A model generated the notes under the pieces. That model made no database searches. It saw nothing but the letters and a program-made list of their open reading frames with translations, and was not told where the DNA came from. A DNA stretch of 64,000 nucleotides from Coturnix japonica (taxonomy: Eukaryota > Chordata > Aves > Galliformes > Phasianidae): contig NC_029529.1 in NCBI RefSeq assembly GCF_001577835.2, forward strand, positions 6,078,157 through 6,142,156. Direction: 5' to 3'. Shown piece by piece: positions 43,801 to 56,000 of the stretch (position 1 is its first letter; every line of letters begins with the position of its first letter). The position numbers and the translations under genes were made by a program.

Positions 43801-44962
43801 CACACAGGAGGAACTGATGGACCCTGTGATCCCCTGCAATGTCACTAGGGAAAGGCAAAGAGGAAAAGTCCTCAAAGCACAGATAAGATCCTACAGCTGC
43901 AAGACAAAGAGAGCAAAAGGAAGGTGCTGTGCCATGGGTAAGGCAGAGGGGGGCCTTTGCTGTGAGTGATGCTGGTATGAGAGCTCAGACTTCTCCCCCA
44001 TCACCTTCAGGATCAAAACCTGCCCTTCGCTGTTCTTGAAGGTCACCTGTGATAGCACATAACCTATCAGCACCTCTAATGAAAAGGCCAGCTGCTAAAA
44101 GCTGATTCTTAAGAGCACAAAGAGGTTTTAGACTTCCATTAAATAGAGAAACAGACACTGATTAAAGGGAAAAAAAAAAAATCAAACACCAGAGCTGACA
44201 ATAATACCCTTCACCTCATAAACAGTAAGAAGTCCAACATTCACAAAGTCTGAAATGAGAGATTTTACAGTACTTTATCCAGAAGAAGGTATTTGATTTC
44301 CTCCTAATTCCTGCAACTGCTGCATAGAATGAGGCATTTTTCAGTGTGCAGCTGAATCCAATTCAGGTCACAGTTATATCCAGGGCTGAACTTCACCAGT
44401 GGCTCAGTCCCTCATGGAAGATTTCCTTAATGATAATCAGTGAGGGACTAAGCAGGAAGAGCTGTGATAATGATCTTGTGTGTGTAATAGCTGGAGCCCG
44501 ATGCAGTGGGGCTGCGGGACCTCTCTGTCCATTCTGCAATACCTAGCAGTGGAGTCTTCATTTGGATCACAGCAAATTGCCCATAGTGCAGGCTGATGTC
44601 CTGCCATGGGCACCCCCACTGTTGTCCCCATGCTCTGGGGTCTAGAGCGGTCCCAGGTTACTGGCAGCACAATCCTAGACCCAGTTGGTAAAAACCCCAG
44701 ACCTCACACCCACAGGGTGAAAGTACAGAGCAGATTTGTTGGTTTTCCCTTAAATGCCCTCGGAACACAACCGCCAAGGGCAGGGGAGAAAGCTGTCTTC
44801 CTCAACTGATATGCTCGTAACCCATAAAACACTAAAGGGACATTTACAAAGCACCTGTTGCAACTATTTCATAGCTCCTTTGTAAAAGTTGTGTGTTTTC
44901 CTAAGGTTATGCAAAGGGCAAAAATGTGATTCAAAAATAAAACTTCCAGGAAGGATAAAGAT

Positions 44963-44989
44963 GAAACTTAAGCCTATGGCTTAAGTTTC
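44963..44989. repeat. Perfect 12-bp inverted repeat with 3-nt loop
   Basis: GAAACTTAAGCC, TAT, GGCTTAAGTTTC: arms match base for base. No gene or terminator context. Confidence 0.95.
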
Positions 44990-46094
44990 CTAGCATTATT
45001 TCCTAGAACAAAGAAACAAGAGGTGTTTGGGGAATGTTTTTTTACGGTAAGAGCACAGTGTGTATTTGCTGAGCCCCACTGTGGGGTGGGATGGAACCTC
45101 AGGAACTCTGTGGGGAACATCCTCAAGAACACAACCCAATGGAAACCAAGCAAGGATCGGCCACAGCAGAAATACTGTTTTCACAAGGCAAAATCTATTC
45201 TTCCTTCACACTAAGTATGGTAAAATCTGGTCACAGATAAAACCATTGTATTCCTTGTAGATTAGTCAGAGAGATGCTCATCATTCTGTTATCTTTTCCT
45301 CATTCCCCACCACCAAATAGAATATTCAAAGTGCCTTACTTATCTCCCTGGAGTTTCCTTCAGCACCGGGAGTCCAAGTTAAAAACTCATCTTTATTTCA
45401 GAATGGAGGCGGCACCTTTTTGTTTCTATTCCCTTTCGTGAAGCAGGGAAAGCAGTGTTTAATCCTCACTGAACAATGTAGTGTAGAGAGAAGAGTCTAA
45501 TGGAAACCAAACTGTTGATGATGTTAATCCCTAATGAGTCAATGCACTTTCATAGTAATTGTTATATGAGGAAAATCTCTTCCTCCTCCACCTGTTAAGA
45601 TTTACTGCTGTCCATTTTGCTTTGATCTACTTCTGGAGAAAGGAATCGTGCAAAAGTCAGGGAGATCTGCAGAAGGGTGAGGAAAAAGAACCCCCAGGAG
45701 CACTGGTCTTATACAGAGCACTGCTGAACAGATCTCAGTATCCCAGGACAGATGTGGTCAGGGTCTGATGTCTGTGGCAGTGAGATGTGAGGCACAGCTG
45801 TGAGCTCCTTCCTGCTGACAGGAGACAGGTTCGTGTCTTATGAAACTCTGCAAGTGAGTTGTTTCTTGTGTACAAGCAAAGCTGTTCAATATATATGAAT
45901 CATATGCCTAGAAATATACATCGTGTTTTTCAGCTGCTATTTCCTAGTTCACTGTGAGTTCTCAGCAAACCGCGTGACTAATTCTCAGTGTTGTCTTTCT
46001 AATTAGTTGGACCTGAGGCTCACATTCTTACCTGTGCACAGGTGTCAACTTCCTGGCAGGGCAACAGTTATATTCAACTGTAAGTATCTACGCA

Positions 46095-46300
46095 ACCATC
46101 CCAAAAACACAGTGATAGTCCTGAGAGGTATAGGGGAAGTCCTGAGAGGCATGGGGATGCCCTGGGAGGTTGTGGGGTCTCCTCCTTGGAGATGTCCAAT
46201 CCCACCTGGATGTGATGCTGGGCATCTGCTCTGAAGCAGGGTAAGACCAGAGGGACCCAGAGATGCCTCCAGCCTCATCCAGTCTGGGATTCTGTGAAAA
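46095..46300 (+). repeat. CR1 3'-end fragment, sense
   Basis: GGAGGTTGTGGGGTCTCCTC, CTTGGAGATGTCCAA, CACCTGGATGTGATGCTGGG and the end CAGTCTGGGATTCTGTGAAA match the CR1 3' region. Inner duplications (CCTGAGAGGTATAGGG and CCTGAGAGGCATGGGG) suggest local repeats. Confidence 0.8.
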
Positions 46301-48211
46301 TTCTCTAAAGCACTTAAAACACATTCATGAAAAGTCAGTGATGTTTAAGTTCCCAAGTGAAGCAAAAGCCTCTGCAAGTATCACTCCCTATTCTCAGCTC
46401 AAAATCTGGTAACAGACAAGTACATGCCAGCAGGCGGCCTGAACTATTACCTTTTGATATCGTTTGCATCCTAGAAAGTGGGCCATTAGGGTAGCAGCAA
46501 AAGCTGTGTCCTCTGTCTGTTAGTTGCATCAGTTACCTGTGAAAATTAGCAGGTTTTCTGCCAACATAACCATACCCAAATGCACACAGCTGGGGGCCCA
46601 ACTGCACTGAGAAGAGCTGCTTGGCCTTCCTCAGAGTCTCCCTTCCTTAGTTCTCCCCTCCTACTTTGCTGCTGCTCTCAGCCCAGAGGGTGAGCAACAG
46701 AATGCGTGCTTGGCCTCACACACAGCTCAGCTCCTGCTTCTGCTTCCTTCCCTGTGTGCTCGCTATCATCTGCCAGCTACTGAGCCAGTTTAGTGAATGC
46801 CAAGATAAGAGCAGAACATCAAACAGCAGTCTTCCACTCAGAAACACAAACACACCCTTTACTTTTTTTCTCCAGCACAGAGTTTACCAACACTTCCTGG
46901 TAATTAGCGTCATTACATCCCCTATTCCAGTCACTGAGAGACTGTACAGAAGATGTACCTGTCCAGTAGGCTTTGGTGAGCCCTGTCTTCCAGATACAAT
47001 TACATCATGCAAGATATGGGTGTGTTGTTAGCAGAGCCTGCTGCAGGTTATCGCATGCCTGGACTGGGGCTGAGGAAGCCTCACCTGGGCAGTACCAGGG
47101 TGCTTCATATCCACTGCAGGAGGTGGTCAGACTGCGCTTAGAGACAGGAAAGTGTATTCCTCACTGTGATTTGTATAGGAGCATTGCAACATTTCTGCTC
47201 TTCTTGCTCTCTCTGACCAGAAAAGGGGCAGACGGAGCAACACTGAGCACAGATAGCATCTTAGGTGACAGCTTTCTTTACCTTTATGAACTATTTGCCT
47301 TCAAATAAAAATCCATCTTGCTGATATTTTACCTGACTAAATAAATGGAAACACTAACAAGAAAGCAAACAGGCCGTTAACAGCCAATCAAGGACACAGC
47401 TTTGACTTATAAATGTCTCTGCAAAAACGTAATTGCCAGGAGGCAGAGCAGTAAAGCACTGCAGGAAATTCCCCCGTGTCTCTCCTAGATACCAGCATAC
47501 TCCTTATTTTAGAATTTAAAGCATCATTTAAATATTTACTGGCGAAAAGGAAAACAAATATAAAGAATATCTTTTCCTTTACTAGGTTGACCCTTTCATG
47601 CACGATATATCTTTGTATCTATAGTTGTCTATGACTTCAGACAAAGCCAGTAGCTGCAGTTGCTCGTGTTTCTTCTCCTTCCCACGTGAATAACTGCAAC
47701 AAAATGCCATTCCCACGCAGAGCACACTAAGTTTTGAAGTCTTATTTCTAAGGGCAGCTCTTTGAAGCGTTTTCTTTGCTGTGTTATCTACCAAAATTGT
47801 TTTAGCACGTTAAGTACATCACAATGTAAGAGCTGGAAATGAGCAGTATTTTCCCAGCCCCTTTCACACAAGTGGTGTCTCTGCAGAACCTGCAGCACTT
47901 AAATTAATGACTTAGACAAGACTCGGGGTGCATTTCAAGTAACTACAGAACATCCAGGAAGGATCGGTGTGTGGAGATGTGCGGCCATGTCTGCTTATGG
48001 AGGGCTCCTTCACCACAGCTGTTGGACAGGGGAGGACGGTGCTGACCTAATGGGAGCAGGGCTGAACCAAAGAGAAGGAAAAAAGCAACTTTGTGATTTA
48101 CATCCACAAAACCCCCCGTCAGAATCTCGAGGGACAATTCCATGATTTTTAGACCCAAACCGCCCCCTCGCTGCCAAACGACACGGCCGCCCCCGGCCCA
48201 CGGTGCACTGC

Positions 48212-48230
48212 GGCGCCAAGATGGCGGCGC
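48212..48230 (+). promoter_or_regulatory. GFER: YY1-type motif overlapping the GFER start codon
   Basis: GCCAAGATGGCGGCGCC contains the reverse YY1 element AAGATGGCGGC with the ATG of GFER inside it, a common layout in housekeeping genes whose proteins begin MAA. Confidence 0.65.
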
Positions 48231-49959
48231 CCAGTGAGGGCAGGCCCGGCCGCGGCGCCTCATCGTTCCCTGGCACTGAAGGCGGATCTTTCGCTTTTCC
48301 TTTCACCGTTCCGCCCGGAGTTGCCGGCTCCGGAGCTGAGGAACAACCCAAGAAGCCGTGTAGGGCCTGTACGGATTTCAAGAGCTGGCTCCGAGAGCAG
48401 AGGAAGCAGCAGGCGGGCGGCGTGGTAAGGCAGGCGGGCTGTGGGGCTGCACCCTCCCGCTTCCCATCCCTGGAGGTTCCAGGGGGGCTCCTATTTTATT
48501 CCCTTCATGCGTGTGGCACTGGGCGCTGTTGCTATCCCTGCACCCTGCTGCCTTCTCCTATAGCTCTCTCCCTCCCTCCTCAGGCCGCAGTGGAAGAGAA
48601 GGAGCCACCCCCTGATTGCCCCCTGGACAGCGAGCAGCTGGGCCGCAGCACCTGGGCCTTCCTTCACACCATGGCTGCATACTACCCCGAACGGCCCTCA
48701 AGAACTCAGCAACAGGAGATGAAGGATTTCATCCGCCTCTTCTCCAAGTTCTACCCGTGTGAGCAGTGTGCTGAGGATCTGAGGGAAAGGTGAGTTGCCT
48801 CATCGGTTTCTTCTGTGTTTTTTTTATTTTTTGTTATTGCTGAAGGGGCCTGAAATGCTGCCCTGCTGTGGGTGTTTGCATATCTTTGCTCTTCCTGCTG
48901 TTGGGGTTTATAGGCACTTGAACTGGTTTCTTCCGTTGCATAGATCAAAGACTTATTCCGAAGACAAATACCTTGTCTAGTGCTGTTGGGTTCAGTGCTG
49001 CCTCCAAGGCCTCCCTGAGGCATTTTATGGCCTTGTGGTTTAGACTGGACTTGCACACAATCGTGGGATAAACTGGGACTTGGAATTATTCAGTTTTTGG
49101 TAGGCAAGACCAGGTTGGACAGGGCTCTGGGCAACCTGATCTAGTAAATGTGTATGTTTGGTGGCCCTGCTAGGCAGGGGGGTTGGAACTACATGATCCT
49201 TGAGGTCCCTTCCAACCCGGGTCATTCTGTGATTCTGTGTGTGCTTATATCTCAGAAGAGCCACAACCTCCCACCATTGGAGGCAGACACTTGAAATGAG
49301 CTGTGGTATCGGGTAATTTTCTACCTCTGTCGCTGTCAACATGTTTCTCAAAAATTTGAACTTTTTTTTTTTTTTTTGCTTTTATTTTGGATAATGAACG
49401 TGCAAAAAAGGCTTGAAACCGAATTATTAAGTATCACTTGGCAAAAGAACTGCTTAATGGTTTTCATTTATTGCTTTGGTAAAACCCTTTTAAAAAGTCA
49501 ATGTATTGATGATCACAAGTACTTTTTGCTGTTTATCACAGCTAAGCCTTTTGATTCCTCTGCCTTTTACAATTGACAAGACTAGGAACTGACTGAAACC
49601 AGGTCAGTTGTGATCACTGGCATTTTAGTGTGGATGTTTGGCCTCTGATGATTACAGTGTGCTCTGTCTTGGGGTCCATTTGGAGTTCTCATGGTAACAG
49701 AAGTGGAGACTGGCTGTCTGCGTGCTATGTACCTGCTTTGGGTATTGAAATTGGTGACTAAAGCAGTAACGTTTGTTTCCTCTTCCCTGTTTGCAGATTG
49801 CGAACAAATCAGCCTGATACTAGCAACAGAAATAACTTCTCCCAGTGGTTATGTCTTCTTCACAATGAAGTGAACAGGAAACTGGGCAAATCTGAATTTG
49901 ACTGCTCTCGTGTGGATGAGCGCTGGCGAGATGGTTGGAAAGATGGTAGTTGTGATTAA
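48221..49959 (+). CDS. GFER: FAD-linked sulfhydryl oxidase ALR (augmenter of liver regeneration)
   Basis: GFER/ALR (yeast Erv1) is the FAD enzyme that reoxidises MIA40/CHCHD4 in the mitochondrial intermembrane space and passes electrons to cytochrome c. Exons are 48221-48424, 48584-48789 and 49797-49959; 190 residues (human 205). The N-terminal shuttle motif is CRAC (47-50). The redox centre is CEQC (127-130, CEEC in human) in [18 protein letters not shown]. The FAD fold shows [20 protein letters not shown] and [15 protein letters not shown]. The end is [15 protein letters not shown]. The start codon is the first ATG in good context; the N-terminal extension is shorter than in human. AATAAA lies at 50077-50082. 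A further AATAAA (about 52362) could serve a longer 3' UTR. Confidence 0.96.
49107..49238 (+). repeat. CR1 3'-end fragment in GFER intron 2
   Basis: AGACCAGGTTGGACAGGGCT, CTGGGCAACCTGATCTAGT, then GGGGTTGGAACTACATGATC, CTTGAGGTCCCTTCCAACCC, CATTCTGTGATTCTGTG: sense CR1 3' end of about 130 bp. Confidence 0.9.
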
Positions 49960-50082
49960 TCCATAGGGGACTGCTTTGGAAATCCAACAGATTCACTCTG
50001 CTGTTTTGACACTGTGTAGAGATGTGCAAGTAAATATGTGTGAGCGTGTGTGTGCATGACTGAGATGACTTGTGGAAATAAA

Positions 50083-53000
50083 GGTGGAACCAACTCTGAA
50101 AGCCAGTTTGAAAATCTTATGCTCGTAGCACCTGGATAAATGGTCGTATCAAATGCATTGTCTGAGGAACTGAGGCCTTACATGTGGCACAGGAATTGCC
50201 AGAAATAAGTGAAACTGAGTTACTCAACAAACCCGTGGATACTGTTTCATGACATTTCCTTATTTTAGGGGCATTTGCTTGTATCTTTGACTTGAATTCC
50301 TGTTCCTTGCACGCAGTTGTAGAGAGCTGCCCTGTGACATTTCATGTTTATTTGCAGTTACTATCCTGATGTGTTTGGAATTTCATTGTCATTTTCACTT
50401 CTTTTGTTCTGATAGGGCAAATTCCTGCTGTCTATATCCCTTAAGCTTTCTTAGAGATCTCTGATGCTTGTTGTTAGACTTGCTAAAAAGCAGGTACATT
50501 TAATTTAAATGCTAAAATCACAGAACCTTGATTTCTCATTTTATTTCTGTTTCAGTTTATCACATAAGAGTGTATCATAGAAAAGAGACTAGAACAGGAC
50601 CAAAAGAACTATCAAGAAGTATCAGCTGGGTTAAATTCAGATGTTTTAAATTGATTCCTCTTTTTCTTTCAATCCAGAAGCAGTCTGACAAGTTCTACTG
50701 AGCTATTTGCTTTTAAAACTGACAACTTTTCATCTCTATGATTTCAATTGCAAAGACTGCTGTAACGATCTGAGACTGGTATCTGTAATGAAACATATTC
50801 AGATTTGTTTAGCATATAGTGTTTCTAAGGCATCATTTGTGTTTTGCAATTCGTGATTGTTACTTATTGATTTAGTTGATATTTTGGTGTTTTCGCCTAG
50901 ATAAAAATCTCTCTGGAACAAAAGGACTTTAAATACCCTTATGATATTTGAGTCTTCTTTAAGACTGATGTCAGCTTTAGATAGAATTATTGTACAGAAG
51001 ACTCCAAGGATTCCCTCTGTAGAAACTGGTTTGTTCTATTGGCATTTTCCTTACATCAGCTATATTGCATCAGTGTTACTGACGCATAAGTGTGAATTTG
51101 AGTTTCAAGTGAAATAGCAGCATAAATGATACAATGAATATAAATGCATTTCTCTACAAAGCCACACAAATAAGTCTTAATACTTTCAAACTCTTAAAAT
51201 ATACAGAGATATTTTGCCCTTATTGCATTTTTGTCTGGGAAAGTTTGCAGGAGTTTTCACAGATCATGATAATAGGGGCCTTTTCCTTCTGTACTTCCTG
51301 CAGAGCTTTTCCTTGCGTGATTTAGTAAGCTTCCTTGTTTCATGCGTTACAGTTGGTATGTAAATTTACTTTTGATGATAGAATGAGAGGTTCATGGTAA
51401 TGGTACTTTTATAACAGTATCAGGGTGACGATAGCCTATATGTGAGAACTTTGATCTCCAAACGTTCACGTGTGGGACTCCTTACTGTTTAGAAAAGCAA
51501 TTAGAACTTTGGAAATATATTTCAATGTTTTATGGTGTCCTAAAGCCTTTTCAAGTTGGACCTGTTAAAACAGTAAGACACAAATTTTTATGGACTGGTT
51601 ATTCTGGGAAGTTTTGTTTGTCAGTGTTCCTAAACACAAAACCAACAGAAGTGCTGAGTGTTTTATGAAGTATATGCAATTTGACTTCCTACCTCATGGT
51701 GTTGTGTGGGCTATTAAAAGTGCTCAGAAAGTTTCTCTCTTGCATGCAGGAGGGCTGCTGCTCTGTCCATGTCTTAACAGTGTGGAGAGTTAAAAAAAAA
51801 AAAACAATTAAATTGTGCATCCCTCTCAAAATCAGTGAGAGTGGCCATGGCAACACAGAACCTTGGTCTCCTTGTGTTGTCCAAGGAGATGGTGGAGTTG
51901 TGTGCAAGGAAAAGCTCCTGCCAGCAGGTACTGTTTTGTTCTGACAGTGGTGCAGAGGAGGAAGAGCCTTCAAGCTGAAACCATCATTTTCAGTGAATGA
52001 GTCCATACGGTGAGGGCACAAGCTCTGGCTGCCAGGATGTTATTAGGGCAGTTTGTAACTTTGCTAAATAGCCATTTGGTAAAAATTTATGCTTGCACTC
52101 TGTTCTCTCATATTTGTGGCTTTGCAGAGAGTTCTGACTTATTGCTTCTCAGACATCTCTGTGAATTGACTGTCCAAGGGAGGATATTTTGCTGCTCATT
52201 TATAACACATTTAAAGATTTAATTGTATGTATGGAATTTCTATTGAAGATTTGTGTACATAAAAAGAAGGGGGAATATGTGAATTCTCTCCTAAATGCAC
52301 TTGATTATACCTAGTTTTAAAAATAACTGTATTCAAATTATTTTTCCTGTCAATGTGAAAATAATAAAGCAACTGAGTTTATTCCTAGCTTCCCTGCTGC
52401 GTGAAGTCTTAGGAAGAGGTATCACAGCGTATTGGTATGTCTAACCTTCTCCTGTCTGTGTTTGACTGCTCTGCTGAAGAGTGATTCTGTGCGTATTGAT
52501 TGGTTGAGGTGGGGCTGCAGTTCATTCTTTTCTGTTGTGCTTCTGAGTTAATTCTCTTCAAAGCACAAAGCTATAAGAAGCAGCAGTGATTTTGCAGACC
52601 AGGTCCTCGCCTGTTAGTTTAGAGATGTTTTATTTTTTTTATCTGGGACCGGTGGGACACTTTGTGATATGCTTCTAACAGCAGTGAAGGTAGCATTACA
52701 ATTGTAATGGCTTAAATCGTGCTGCAGTTGAGCAGGATGGCAGTTGAGGGTGCCCTCCACCGGAGGGCAAAGTCTTTAACTGCAAGTTCACTCCACAGCC
52801 ATGCAGAGATAGTGAGGGGAAGCTGTTTCCTATCAGTACGAGGAACCCTTGCAAAAAAAAGTGCAGTCAGGAGCGGGTGGTGCTTAAGAAGATGTTGTGA
52901 GACCTTCCTTGGTCACTGCTGCTGTGTGGTTGTCACCTAGGTAATCTTTCAGCTTCGCAAAGGACTTAATGTTTTCATGGACTGGTTTTCATTCATAACT

Positions 53001-56000
53001 GACTTCTCTTTCCTCCAAGAGCAAAGAGCAGGGAGCCACAAGGGGATTGTCTTCATGAATGGGAAGCAGATTTGCTTGAGCAAGTGGCAAGTGCAGATGT
53101 TGACAGAAGCAGCGCTATGCCTTTAATATTTTTTCAGGGATTAGCTGTTCCTTTGCAGTGTGTTGGGTCTATACAGTCTCCTACTTGCATTAAGATTCTC
53201 CAGAGTGGTTTTGAATGCAGGTCTCTGCAGCCTGCTACAGGTTGTGGGTGTTATTTCTTCATGTTGCAGTTTTACAGTCTTGGAGAGGGCGAGGGGCTTG
53301 CTCTCCCCCTTGCTCCCCTCTCCTTCAGCATTGTTTTGTTGATGTTGTTCTTTTTTCCCATCCTACAAATGGGTTTTTGTCTGAGTGATGGAGAGGAATT
53401 ACTCAATATTTTGTATAGTCAGGAATAAGCTTTTCAGTAGAAACTGCCAATAGGGTTGTGTGAAGTCAACTCTGATTTTTTTAAGGCTAATAGGAGAATG
53501 GAGGTAAAAGAAGTAAAGCAAAACTTGTAGCACATAAGGTGGTCATCAGGTAGAGCAAACAAGACTGTCAGCACTGGAGTCAGCTGGGACACTGGTCTGG
53601 GTTGGCACATGTTGGGAGGAAGTGTATGTAACCACTGTTGCTACTTTCTTGCCAGCTCAGGTGTTTGCATCAATGCACAATGAATTCATAGTCGAGGTTA
53701 GTGAAGGCTAATCCAGTCCTGAAAGTTGCCCTGATGGGCTCACAGCATCCAGCACTGTCTAGACAGTAGCTCTGGCATTCAAACCTGTTGAGTTCTGCCT
53801 CTTTACTGTGACCTTGCTTCATTGCTTGCTGCTGAAAGGTGCCCTCTGTTTCTATGCTTTGTCCTTGTGCCGGCTGTTGGGTTTTCTTTAGAGCACTCCA
53901 AATGCAGAAGTCTCTTCCTAGCCCAAGATTTTTTTTTCTCCCAAGTATTGCAATACCATCGTGCATCTTGGCTTCTGTCTTTTGTTACCGCAATGTTCTT
54001 CTCAGGTCTGTGTTAACTACTGAGAAAATTTGCTTTGCACATTAACCATGTGAACAGTAGGGGGCAACAAAGTGTGTATTTAGTTGACGTTCCATTTCTT
54101 CCACTTCTTTAGAACGTCAAGCTGCTTCTGTCCCTTTTGTGGGTCTGTGGGTGGAGATTTTGGTGACTTCAGTTACTTTGCAATACGTGCAATACCTCTT
54201 CTCTAATTGCATGAGTTACAGGCATATGACTTCAGCTGTGGCAGCCCCCAGAGGTCCCTCAAGAAAGGGAACAGCTGAGTTGAATTACTGTCTTTCCCAC
54301 AGCAGACACCAGGTAGCAACCTCATGCATTCTCTCAAAGCTTCTGTTATACCCAGAATGCCAAGCTTTAGTTATAACTTATGTCCTGGTGCTTGGTGTGG
54401 GCTTTCCTATATAACACAGTGTTTGGTCAGGGAAAACTAGGCTTTTCCCGCTTCCTCTATCACTGACATAAATCTCACGGTAGTGTGAATAGTGGGTACT
54501 GAGACTGTGCTTCATGTGATGCTCCTTAGATGGGGTAAGAGGTATGTGAGATACATGAAATGAGGCCCATGTGGGCAGAGAGTGTGGCTGCAGATTCGAA
54601 AGTTGAATTCTTAACCACAAGCTTCTTGCTAGATTCCAGGTAAGTCTTTTGTAGCTACACTTCAGCTTCTGCAAAATGGGGATATAAATAGCAGTTTCAC
54701 CAGTCTTGGCCTGTGTTTTGTATTTTGAAGGCAGACTCTTTGAGGGAGGCTATTCTGATGTGTTTGCACTGTGCAGTCCCAGATTGTTCACTGTAATAAA
54801 ATCACTCATTTTAATCTGTCCCACAGATCTCTTTTATGTCAGGTTACATCTTTCTTTACAGTCCAAGGACCCTGTTTGATATTTGTTGTGTTAAGCAAGA
54901 AGGCATTTCTTATTTTTGGTATGTCACTACTAGTACCATGTTCACTGTGCTAATGTTCTAGCTGTTTTTTTGCTTAGGACTCACTCTATGGATGTTGCAC
55001 TGCAGTGTAGCTCAGGCAGAAACAATAATACAATATCTGAGCTGGGAGAGCTCTGTTGGACATAGAGCTTAATGTAACTCAAATGAGAACTGTGGGAACT
55101 GTGCATGTCAGGGCATAGCTTGAGCTGTTCGGAGGCTGCCCCGTATCCTTGTAGCTGTCAGCTCTGTTCTCATTATCATACCTCCTCAGCTGTAACAGCA
55201 CCATGCAGGTAGCAGAATACAAGCAATGAAGTCAACTTTTTGACCAGGACCTGCACAGTGTGACTACTTGTTGTGGTCCTAACAAAATCAGTTTGGAAAA
55301 TAACTAGGGATCTTATTTCCCATCTCGCCTCGCTCTTCCCAGTTTGTTTGTATGCTGTCGCATAGCAGAGTTCAGCCCAGGTACTGAATCAGATTAGATT
55401 ACTGATGTGCAGAAAGCCCCAAACGTTTTGTGTCATGAAAGATTTTGAGAAGAAGCGAAGAAGTTTAGCAGATAAGACATCAAGCCTGCAACTTCAACAC
55501 TGAAAGCGTTCGGAAACCTGGTTCGTTTTTTACACGAGTTCTGACATCTCTTCTAAACAAATGCTGTCTTGATTAATTGAATTCTGCTACCCAGATCTCC
55601 CCTTATTTTTTGCTTATATTTCCATGGTAAGTGCTGAATCCCACTTAAGAAATGGCCGCATTTCAGAAGTGGGTGAGTAACCATCTGATAAGGGATCTTT
55701 CAGTTATTTTCTGATCTCTTAGAGCGCATGGCAGGAAGTAGCTTTCTAGTGATGCAGTTCTAAGGTATTGATAATCAGGATTTCTGTTCTCTCTGTTACT
55801 GGATGCTGATTTTTCTAATCACTTTTCAAAAATAATTCCATTGACTGTCCTGTTTTCTAAAGACTAATGGCCAGAAGCAGCATTAGCCGACCTCTGATGA
55901 ATGTAAAGCAAAGTATTTCAGAGGAAGAAGTAAATGAACATATATCAAAAGGACTGCTTCAAGCATGCTATTCAAGCAATGTAAAGGGCAAGCTCTTTTA

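Larger units (their letters stand above)
40881..48180. other. Gene-free interval between NOXO1 and GFER
   Basis: No exon structure was recognised; open frames are short and overlapping. Contents noted: a degenerate 20-22 bp tandem repeat of ATCATCCCTGGGTTT-type units at about 41135-41215; an AT-rich, possibly conserved block around 41930-42190; a perfect 12-bp hairpin at 44963-44989; and a CR1 fragment at about 46095-46300. Confidence 0.45.
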
